64,000 bases of DNA. Origin: Tetranychus cinnabarinus. Lineage: Eukaryota > Arthropoda > Arachnida > Trombidiformes > Tetranychidae. The stretch's first letter is position 1. Each line of letters opens with the position of its first letter. Shown piece after piece: positions 37,971-48,100 of this stretch. Under the pieces are notes generated by a model. It had not been told where the DNA came from, made no database searches, and saw only the letters and a program-made list of their open reading frames with translations. Both the position numbers and the translations under genes were made by a program. The stretch lies in assembly GCA_022266195.1 (NCBI GenBank), contig WHVY01000002.1:7207001-7271000 (forward strand), read 5' to 3'.

Positions 37971-38275
37971 TATATTTAAAGTGTATTTACACAGACTAAA
38001 GGAAAAATTGAGAGAAATCTCAAGGTTAATCTCAGGTTAGTCTAGCTCTGACTAGATATAATACTGGTGATAAGTAAATTAATTGTGATCCAAATAATTT
38101 AATGTGACTTCTACTAATTAGTTTGTAAATCTCAAGATTAACTTGTCATAAAGAATCCACATATTTTAACCTAGATCTAGTGTCTATTAAAATTAACATA
38201 GTGACCTCTCCATGACAAAATCTCTTAAAATTCATACGTAAAACTTTTTTTCAATCAGATTCAAATTAGCTGCAA

Positions 38276-38563
38276 ATGGCCCTCGTTATTTTGCTTTACA
38301 AGAGTCATGTTTTCCCAATAAATCCGCAAGAATATACTGATGCTATGTTTAGAAAGGATTTGGCTGAATGTTTTACACCCGATCTAATGCCATGGCATTA
38401 CGCTATACCAGAAGGACAAGATTATCGAAGGGTTACATGGATAGGCTTGGCAGAATACTTGGAAATCAACAGAGGAAGAAGCCTAGTAATGCGTATTGAG
38501 AGAAGAACCGTCTCCAACATTTATGGCAAATATTTGTTCTTCGATCAGTTCAATGCAGATTGA
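38276..38563 (+). CDS. Orphan small ORF (95 aa)
   Basis: Starts at an ATG in a fair context (GCAAATGG) and runs 95 codons. The residue composition is that of a folded protein, not low complexity: balanced charge, several Trp, Tyr and Pro (for example DLMPWHYAIPEGQDYRRVTWIG). No signal peptide and no domain recognised. It lies between the foldback element and the MsrB remnant, so it may be a fragment of a transposon gene or of a host gene trapped among insertions. A preceding pyrimidine run with TCAATCAG could be a splice acceptor at 38259, which would make it a terminal exon. Confidence 0.4.
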   Translation: MALVILLYKSHVFPINPQEYTDAMFRKDLAECFTPDLMPWHYAIPEGQDYRRVTWIGLAEYLEINRGRSLVMRIERRTVSNIYGKYLFFDQFNAD

Positions 38564-38935
38564 ATTTGCTTAATTGTTGAATTTCACCTTCTTTAAAAGA
38601 GTCATATATAGATACAGACTGGCCGGCCATGAATGACTGAACAGCTTTACAGATATAGAATTCTGTACTGTCCCCCAGTGTAGTCATTGGCTTTTGGCCA
38701 TTACCGGGCGTTTTTTTTTCATTTTACGCCTTTATGCAGGCATAACTCACGAACGGTTAGTGCTACAGACTTCAGACTTGAACCATAAGCTTATCTAGAT
38801 TGCACAACGTTAAGTTAAGTGCTCAAGGTTATGCAAGGTCAATTCTTTATTTGACCTCTAATTGACATTGAAAGGTCATTTTCTGAAATCGCAAAATTTT
38901 TCTGATCCGATAGTGCTAGTTTCATATCCATAACT
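38564..38935. repeat. Diverged relative of the foldback element
   Basis: From about 38780 to 38940 the sequence resembles the left arm and loop of the 37.4-kb foldback element, for example TTATTTGACCTCTAA, GGTCATTTTCTGA, CAAAATTTTTCTGAT and CATATCCATAACT, at about 75% by eye. The inverted partner is not evident. Its right edge abuts the broken end of the MsrB remnant. Confidence 0.5.
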
Positions 38936-39469
38936 AGCATCATATTTTGTTTTAGATGAAAAAAGTTCAGCGTCACAGATTAAACAATAATACAGGGTGT
39001 AACTAAAGTTCGTGTAGGTAGGAGGGCTTAAGAGAGGGAATCAGTTTCTCAATCGAGAAATTAAAGCAAATTAAAATTGGTTTCTACGCAGGGGGAAATA
39101 TTTTTTTGCCTCCTACACGAACTTTAGTTACACCCTGTAGACTCCGGCAGAATCGGAGTGAACTAAATCACCAGAAAAAGGTAATTCAGTGCCCTTTTCT
39201 TGAGTCACCTCATAGGCGACGGCAGATAGACGTGATCTCAAGTATTGCTTATCAACTTTATATTTTTTAAGATCGCCGGGAACCTGTTTGCTGGGTGAAG
39301 ATGATGATGAGGATCCAAGGTCAGATGAATTTGACCGTCCACCTTCAGTTGACGAAGAAAATTCAACTCCAGTGAAAGTTGAACGTCCAGGCTCATTGGA
39401 AGCATCAGTGTCAGTGGATTGTCCGAGTGCGAATCCTCTTGAGGTAGATGGCTTAGGATCTTGATCCAT
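38936..39469 (-). pseudogene. Methionine-R-sulfoxide reductase B (MsrB) remnant, split by a MITE
   Basis: From ATG 39469 a Ser-rich leader (about 80 residues) leads into an MsrB N-terminus: YLRSRLSAVAYEVTQEKGTE, LPFSG, then AGVY. The next bases are the terminal repeat of a MITE (38993-39137), which adds two codons and a stop. On the far side of the MITE the same frame resumes exactly after one copy of the TA target site, giving YCLICDAELFSSKTKYDA. This contains the first zinc-binding CxxC of MsrB and the conserved DAxLFxSxTKYD segment. After this (near 38936) similarity stops. The GTGWPSF motif, the second CxxC and the catalytic Cys are absent, and foldback-related sequence follows. MsrB reduces methionine-R-sulfoxide; this copy cannot. 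The missing part could have been on another exon. Confidence 0.8.
38993..39137. mobile_element. 145-bp MITE, Tc1/mariner-like, with TA target duplication
   Basis: Perfect 26-bp terminal inverted repeats begin CAGGGTGTAACTAAAG at both ends, and TA dinucleotides flank it at 38991-38992 and 39138-39139. No coding capacity. TA duplication and small size fit a Tc1/mariner-type non-autonomous element. The perfect repeats suggest a fairly recent insertion. It sits inside the MsrB reading frame. Confidence 0.9.
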
Positions 39470-41041
39470 TATATTTTTGATTAAAATTTTTCTTTGGAAA
39501 CTTTGTGGACTGATTCACAAAATTGATAGTACAATCATACAGCTGTTAAATGCATCAATCTGATTAAACCCTGCCAATCCTTAATTGTTAAATATAGTCA
39601 AATAATTGGGTTAACTGAATGTCCAAGCTCAGAGCTAATTTTAAAGTAAAAATTGATAAAAAAATTAAATCTAAATTGGTTCATTGTTTGAAATCTAAAA
39701 ATTTGTCCGTCTAAAAAAAGGTCAACAAGAGTTACCCGATTTCTGGTCTTCAACTCACCAACGGAACCCAATCAGAAGGCTTAGGCCTGATGAAAAAACT
39801 GGTGAAACAAAAAATCCTCTCAAAAATAACAACAGTAATAACTGTAATGATGGAAATACCATTAATCAATTGAAGAAATATTTTTATTGAAATAAATATA
39901 TAAAAAAACTGTTATCCTTTTGAAACGCATGATAGGCTCATTAGAGTTGGTCAATTGTTGTTCATGTAATACAACTTTGAACCATCTTTTTCAATTGCAA
40001 TAAGGCAAATCATTCTTCATCATCATTTATGGTTAATTATAATCATTTGTTGCGTTATTTTCACATTTAATCAACATCACTGGATAAAACGCACAAAAAA
40101 AGGTAGAAATGAAAATTTGGGTTAAAAATATCAAACCCAAATAACCAGGGAAATCATTTTAATCATCCTTCTGTTGATTAAACTTGTCCATTGTCTGGTT
40201 TTTAGGTTTACCAGATTTTCACCTTATTGTTACCTATTCCCTGAAAATATCTCAAAATTGATTCAACCTTTCAATCTTTGTATTTAACTAATACATCCAT
40301 CAATTTAACCAGAAACCTCACTCAACTCAACTTACCTTCTTGGGTGAGAAAAGGTAATATTTCAAGATAAAGTGACCTTTTTTTAACCAAAAACCAAAAT
40401 TATTATTACAATGAAATCCATTATTTAGCCTTCTTTTTGAAGGCAAGAAAAAGGTGAATTTGTTTTATCCTTTTTCCCTTCAAAATCCATTCTCTCCTCA
40501 ACAATTTGATTCAATTTTACCGGAACAAAATTGATCTTTCAAATTTTATCAAATACTTAACAGTTATAATACATTTGAACATTAAAATTAACAATTTAAT
40601 ATCAACTTGTATCAATCCCTTGAACAATCCTTTTTAAGCTTATTTTCATCTCTTTCAATAGTAATCTATTTATCCATCAAAATTTTTTGGTTTCCTCCAT
40701 CTATTGACCTTATCCAATAAAAGATTGAAAAGGTCATCACTGAACCTTTTCTCACTAATCAAGTTAACTGGTAAAGATGATGAGATGATCTGTGAAACAA
40801 GGAAAGATGATGAACGATAATTAGAACTGTTTTTTACAGTACAATCATTTTCTACTCTTTTGGTATCTAAACAGCTCATCTGTTTCTCACAGACCAAAAC
40901 CAATTTGTCCATTAACATGTTGACCATTTGATTAACATTAAACCTTTCTCATCATCTTATAATTTTCACTCTTCAATTCCTCCCGTTCAGCTGTTTACTT
41001 TCAAGTCTACTCAGCCTTAAACCCTGAATCTTTTACTGAAT
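39470..41041. other. Intergenic, nothing recognised
   Basis: AT-rich spacer between the MsrB remnant's start (upstream side) and the 3' end of the ELMO-domain gene. The frame at 40670-40927 on the minus strand has no domain or splice support. Confidence 0.4.
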
Positions 41042-42160
41042 TCAATTGTCATCAAAAACGTTACCAAGATTTGAAAATTGAATCAACTCGGTTTGTTTCA
41101 ACTGAAGTCGACCATCTTTCCCAACTCCATAACCAGCTGAGCTTCCAATGACTTTATTCAGATGTTTGTTGCATTTAATTTTGACTTCTGTTTGAATGAG
41201 AAGAAATAACAATCAATTTATAATTTATCTTAATTGTTACTTTACCTTTCAATATGAAACCAGCATCTTTAATTGTTGCTCTTTTTTCACTCCAAATCTT
41301 GATTAGCTGGTAATATAAATCACAATAGAGACTGTTGGCCACTTTCAATGCATTACATTGAGCGTTTAAATATCTGTTTAGTTTTCCTGAGCGTAAAAGC
41401 TGCAAGACAATGGCTGTAATGTTTGTGCTCATTGCTGCAAAGGGAAACTGTTGAATGGCATCCAATGATAAAGAGTAGATATCATGGCACAATAATGAAC
41501 ATTCAGGTAAAAGAGTTAGATAGAGAAGCTGGTAAAGAGCAAATATACCGACGCCTCTTAGGTCGGTTGCTGGGTCAATCCCTTGGAAACCAATGGTTTC
41601 CCAGTGAGGTCCTGTTCTGGGTATTGGCTCGTTTGGATTACAGTTGGTTAATTGTTGGTAAATTGTGATTAGAAAACGATAATGCCAGGGATTACAGTTG
41701 TCAAAAGGAACCAAAGCAAGGCAGAAAATTTTATTCCTCTCAGATATTAGGCTCTTTTTGAGACATTTTTCCTTAAAAGTGATTCTCCGAGTGATTCGCT
41801 GAAGGAAAGAGTAATGTTTAACTGGAACTATCTTGTCTTCATATTGGGTTAGATCAAGTTGACCAAAATATCGATCAACCTCTTCCAAGCAAACTGGGCC
41901 AACATTGTCGTATATCAATGGTTTACCGAAGTTGACGTTTCCCTCACTTAAATCACTTTGATTTGCTTCTTCAGTGTTGACATGGTTAACACTTGCTTCC
42001 TCTCCAGACAAGTCAATGATTGGAATCACATTGATCTGGTTCCACTCATCAAAAGCTTCTTTGTACAAATCATCTGGTTCAAATTGGTTAAATTATAAAT
42101 TAAAGTTAACTTATTGAAATTGAAACATGTAAAACATTGAAACTAACCTGGTTGATTCAT
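41042..42160 (-). CDS. ELMO-domain protein (ELMOD3-like)
   Basis: Three exons join in frame on the minus strand: 42160-42148 (13 nt, ATG), 42073-41246 and 41187-41042, with introns of 74 and 58 bp, giving 328 aa. The ELMO/CED-12 domain is clear from about residue 150: NPWHYRFLITIYQQLT, PRTGPHWETIGFQGIDPATD, LRGVGIFALYQLLYL, then IQQFPFAAMSTNIT. The WxxIGFQGxxPxTDxRG segment includes the arginine that ELMOD proteins use for GTPase activation on Arf-family GTPases. An acidic N-terminal region and a short C-terminal exon flank it. ELMOD1-3 differ mainly outside the domain; I favour ELMOD3 by overall feel only. The tiny first exon is the least certain part; the main exon has no ATG before the domain except through it. 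Confidence 0.85.
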
Positions 42161-42489
42161 ATTTTGATTCAATCATTTAGAAATGATTCAGAGATTAAAC
42201 CACAATTTAAAACGATCTCAATGGGCAACAATGAAAATTTGATATGGTTCAATACAAATAGGTATGACCATGGCAACCAAATGCTAGAAAATATCAAACA
42301 GATATTAATATTAATGACATTGTAAGCTGAGATCAAAGCAGATATTATTGTCTATTAATGGCAACCTGGCGATTCATCCAGAAATAAAAGGTTTTGCATC
42401 ATAAAATGGGTCAATTACATTGTCTTGAATCATTTTCAGTCCTTGTCATATCGGATTAGTCTATGGTGTCACTTAAGATGCATATTTAT
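42161..42489. other. Spacer before the large inverted repeat
   Basis: Holds the presumed promoter of the minus-strand ELMO-domain gene. No coding signal. Confidence 0.4.
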
Positions 42490-45182
42490 CGGTTGTTACT
42501 GAAAAGACACAATTAACAACACAATTGTCACATTTATACACATGACACCAACACTGAAAAACAAATGAGCGAAAACGCGTAAAGATTTATTTCTTACCGA
42601 TTTAGACTCTGTTGGTTTGAAGGGACATAAGAACTGATTCGATTTATGCTAAATAAACGCTCGTCTAATGAACAGTTTTGAAGAAAACCGTGTTTAAAGT
42701 TGAAATTTCGATCGCTTTTAGAACGTTTATGGAAGAAGATTTTTTAATGAAACTCATTTCCTAAATGTAACTTTTGATAATTAACCATAAAATGTATTTA
42801 TTTTGTTAAATAAAGCTTTTTGTTTTCTGTAAAACAGTTTACTTCGATTTACAATTAAAGCGATCGCATTTTGTACCTGTAAGAGTTAGATAGTTGAAAC
42901 TTATTATTTGTCAACACAAATTGATAGATCACATATTGGATCAAATAATTTTAGCGATTTAATAACAGTTCTCTAGATTTTTGCCATTTTCTTTGAAACT
43001 TTGAGCCTCGATTATTCGAGAATGGAATCATTTACAATCATTATTCTTTCGTTAATTTAATTGTTAACTTATTATTAACTCAATGCACTTTGCAAAATTT
43101 CCAGAATCGCATTTGGGTCTTGATTTTTGGGTTTTAAATGCACCTGAAACAGCTTATTTAACAAAATAAACTCATAATAACACATATCTTGGTAAAAGAA
43201 ACAATTTTCTGGTTAAGTTTGTAAATCAAATGCAAAAAGTAATGCCAAAGGCTGGAAAATTTGAGTAGAGAGTCGAGACTAGGCGAGATTGTAGGGGCAT
43301 AAGAACTGAGTCTATTGATGCTATTAAATAGTTCCTCTGATGAATAGTTTTCTAGAAAATCGAGGTCAAAGTTGATACTTCGATCGCCTTTTGTACAACT
43401 TTGGAAGCAAATCGTTTCATGAAACTTATTTCTCTGATACATCTTTTGATGCTCAACCAGCAATGCGTCTTATTTTGTCGAATAAAATTTTCTGTTTTCC
43501 GTAAAACTCATAAGTTTGATTTTTGCTCAAACTGAATTTTTTCAGTGATCAAAATAGTTAGAGATCTGAAACTTGTTATTTGTAGATAAAAGTTGTTTGC
43601 CAACATGATGAATCAAATAATTTTTTCAATCTATCAAAAGTTATCTTGATTTTGAACATAAGTCTAAAAACTTTTGTACCTCGATATTTCGGTATCGGTA
43701 TCATCTACAAACACCATTCTCGAACTAAACAATAGATTGCATTAAGGGTTACAATATATAAAAATATTTAATCGTTCAAGATCACACAAAGAAAGTTATA
43801 ACATTGCAATACTTATGTTTTCAGCTTTGAGACTTGATTTATAAAGTTTGATAAATACCAAAAACAAATCTTATGCGTTAGAATAAGAACCATTATTCAA
43901 TAAATTAGCTGAAATTTTATTCAGAATTCAATCTTATACTGTTATGATCCATAATAAAATCTAATGTTGGATCAACGAATGCTGATCGTAGGTGCTACCA
44001 TTCTCGAAATATCGAGGTTCAAAGTTTTTCGACTTACGTTCAAAATCAAGAGAAATTTTGATAGATTGACAAAATTGTTTGATCCATCATGTTGGCAAAC
44101 AACTTTTATCTACAAATAATAAGTTTCAGATCTCTAACTATTTTGATCACTGAAAAAATTCAGTTTGAGCAAAAATCAAACTTATGAGTTTTACGGAAAA
44201 CAGAAAATTTTATTCGACAAAATAAGACGCATTGCTGGTTGAGCATCAAAAGATGTATCAGAGAAATAAGTTTCATGAAACGATTTGCTTCCAAAGTTGT
44301 ACAAAAGGCGATCGAAGTATCAACTTTGACCTCGATTTTCTAGAAAACTATTCATCAGAGGAACTATTTAATAGCATCAATAGACTCAGTTCTTATGCCC
44401 CTACAATCTCGCCTAGTCTCGACTCTCTACTCAAATTTTCCAGCCTTTGGCATTACTTTTTGCATTTGATTTACAAACTTAACCAGAAAATTGTTTCTTT
44501 TACCAAGATATGTGTTAATATGAGTTTATTTTGCTAAATAAGCTGTTTCTGGTGCATTTAAAGCCCCAAAATCAAGAGCCAAATGCGCTTCTGGAAATTT
44601 TGCAAAGTGCATTGGGTTAGTAATTAGTTAACAATTTAATTAACGAAAGAATAATGATTGTAAGTGATTCCATTCTCGAATAATCGAGTCTAAAAGTTTC
44701 AAAGAGAATGGCAAAAATCTAGACAACTGTTATTAAATTACTCAAATTATTTGATCCATTCTGTGATCTATCAATTTGTGTGGACAAATTATAAGTTTCA
44801 ACTATCTAACTCTTGCAAGTACAGAATGCGGTCGCTTTATATGCAAATCGAAGTAAACAGTTTTACAGAAAACAGAAAACTTTATTTAACAGAATAAGTA
44901 CATTTTATGGTTGATCATCAAAAGTTACATTAGGAACATGAGTTTCATTAAAAAATCTTCTTCCATAATTGTACTAAAAGCGGTCGAAGTTTCAACTTAA
45001 ATCACGATTCTCTCCAAAACTGTGCATCGGAGAAACTTTTAAATATCATAAATGGAATCAGTTCTTATGTCCCTTCAAACCAACAGAGTCTAAATCGGAA
45101 AGAAATAAATCTTCATGCGTTTTCGCCCATTTGTGTAGATTCGATAATTGTGTTGTAAATTGTGTCTTTTTTAGCAACAACA
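42490..45182. mobile_element. Large nested inverted repeat (about 2.7 kb foldback)
   Basis: Left arm 42500-43710 and right arm 43985-45172 are inverted copies, about 1.2 kb each, with a spacer of about 274 bp. The inner arm parts are almost identical: 43158-43463 and 44232-44537 encode the same 101 codons with one change. The outer parts have several per cent divergence. Each arm also contains two diverged copies of one unit, A (42605-43045) and B (43275-43710), offset by about 672 bp. They share GG(A/G)CATAAGAACTGA, CTTCGATCGC-like, AATAAAxxTTTxTGTTTTC and CCTCGAT-AT-TTCG landmarks. The overall order is A-B-spacer-B'-A'. No transposase frame with an ATG; likely a non-autonomous foldback element or an inverted duplication. 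Confidence 0.85.
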
Positions 45183-48100
45183 AAGTTATAGCTTCCCTCG
45201 ACCCATTGTAGAAGGAAAATTTCCCTGGAAATTTCGTTCACAAGCAAGACCAGAATAGATTAGAAGATGAAACACCGTATTTTGATTTGACTCTGCGAAT
45301 CTGATGTTAATCAGTATTGTTTGAGTGCGATGGTTGAATTTAAAAAGTTCAAGTGTAGCCAGACATTCACACGATCACTAAAAGCTTAAGCAATTAAAGT
45401 AAAAACGCATTAATTTGGTGATTGGGGCGCTCAGCTCTCCTCAAGGAGTGATAATTATCAAGATCTTATAGATTATTGAAAATAGCTCCACTCAATGCTG
45501 CAATTTTTCACCAATTTTTATCAGTGAATAAGAAACAATATCGACTTTTGTCAATCTCAATTTTAATTTGTATTTCACTATTTTCCCATTGCTAATGGTT
45601 TCATCTTTGTTTTTAATTATTCCCAGTAATTACTTGACTCACCAATTAGTACCGATGATGTGACCTGAAAAGAAATGTATTCAATTAGATAAAAGGTAAT
45701 ATCAAAAGCTTTTGATGTTGATTTGATTCATAATTAGGTAACCTTTTTAGATTTTAATTAACTCTTCTTTCCTTATGAAAATGTTGTCTTCTCAAAGTGT
45801 CAGTCTTACTCAAGGAATAACAATGGATAACTCAATGAGAAGATAATTAAACTCTCAAGGTAAGTTTACATGATTAAATTACATCAAGATATCAAGGTAA
45901 AAACACTGAATCAGTGAACAATCTTGACCTGCAAAATTGACCATTCAATATGAAGATTGTTGTTGAAAAGATTTGGTAAACTCTGAATTATCTTTTACTT
46001 CCCTGACTGTAAGCTCATCCTTTACAATCAATCTTTAATTATTACAGTCGACCAGTTAATGGCTCAACATTTGATTGGCACAATTTTTTTATTTACATCG
46101 AGTGTTGGGAAAAACGGAAAAGTAAAGGTATTTTTGTGAACAATTTGTGAATATATTGTGATGAGGTTTGATATGAAACAAGAGGTAAATGAGGTTAATA
46201 TTATGTGAGCTCAAGTTAGTCAAATAATAATTTAATTGATGACTGTGATGTGATGAGTTATTTAAAGCGCTCATCAACAGCCAATCTTATTGTAAAAATA
46301 AAGAAATGCTTCTCAAAAATGAAGTTTCCCAAAAAATTTTCACGGACAATTGTTTTTACCATTTTGTTATTGTTATCTGACCGCTAATGTAATACAAAGT
46401 TGTTGTACTTGCTGTCAAATTTGAACAGAAAATTTCAATTTCTCGCAATTGACCTGAAAATGAAACCTTTAATTGGTTAACATGTTTTCAAAACTGATTG
46501 ATGAGTCTCACAATCAACTACTTCAATCAGTGCTTTTCCGTTTCTTAACCATCACATCCACTTTCGTTATAATCATCATCTTCATCACAATATTTTGCAT
46601 CAAACCCAAGTGTCTTGCAAGGCCGAAAGACTTAAAACCTGATTAGTCACTTTCATTCCATGAAATCAACATACAATGAGTCAATTTACCACAAAATTAT
46701 CTTCCAAATTTTCTTATAATCATCTTCATCTTCATCATTTAAATTAGAATTGTTTTGCCGTATCTTTAAGGCCGAGAGACGTAAAAAGTAAACCTAAGAA
46801 GGTCCCTTTCATCCGATCAAATATTGTAAACAATAAAGCCATTTGTCATCATACAAAAACTCATGTTGTTTCAATGATTTTTAGGAACCAGAACAAGGAG
46901 AAGAACAATTTCCAGGAATCAGAACCAGAGCTAGAACATTACAATTTAACCCAAAAAATAGAGGGACGAAACCTAAAATCGAGAACAATTTTGGTGAACA
47001 ATTTTTATCAACGGTTTTTTGGGTAAATATGGTTTAACTTCAATCTTGGCTATGGGTTACTTTAGGCACTAATTTTGGATTTTTTGTGTTTTCTCCGTTC
47101 TTTTTTCCTGATCTGATCAAACGAATGAATTTTGTTTTTTTCCGTTGTGTTCTCGATTTTGGGTGTTCTGTTCATAGGATGTTCTTAGTTCAGATTTTTC
47201 GGACCAATCTTAACCTAAGTATTGCATCAATTTAACAAATAATGAAGCCATTTACTCGCGAAATATTCAAATCCCTTTTAGTTTACTCGTTATCATGACC
47301 ACTTTGTCCGATCTTGTAAGCTCAGGTTAAACTCAAGATAGCAAATTTTGAATTAATTTTGGTTTGGTCAGTCATGAAACCTGATTATATTGAAAATTGA
47401 ATATTTTGTTTGCTTGTTTGTTTTGACATCAGTTACCCATTTAATGTGATCTAAATTAACTGTAACAAATTAATTAACCTTATCGTGATGATTGTTAAAT
47501 TAGCTGGTTATGCTAATTGTTTTAGTGCTGTAAAAAGTAAAATGAAACAAGATCAACAACAATAATAATAACTCATCAAATCAATTGTTAACAAAGTAAT
47601 GATATTTTCGGATCGTTTACAGTTTAATAACATAAACAGCATAAAGTGATTGATATGAGTTTGATTGCATTTTGTTGTGCTTCTTCTCAGTCAATTGTTG
47701 ATTTGGTTAATCGTTAAACTAAACAGTTGAATTTATATTTAGATGCAATTTCATGATTTTTATGATTTTATTGTGATTGACTTGAACCTCGGAGAGTCTC
47801 ATTGCTAATATTAATTTTTAATTTCAATTGGATTCAGTTTCATTCATAACTTCTAATATTAATCATGCAAATGATTCCTCTCAAGGTGATAATATTTTGG
47901 TGCTTATTTTGGTGCATGTTTTGTACTTTGAAAATTTAATTAAAGAATGCTTATTACTTGAGGTTTCGTTAATGAGAGCTGATTAACTGAGAAATTTAAT
48001 TTCCATTAATCCATTCGATTTTTTGCCCTTTTTGCCTTATATCTTGCGCTAATGGTTGCTGAATGAATGTTTTAATTTTTGGTAAGTCACATTTTTTATA

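Noticed and set aside
42490..45182. Autonomous foldback or Polinton-type element
   Set aside because: No transposase, integrase or polymerase motif in either strand of arms or spacer.
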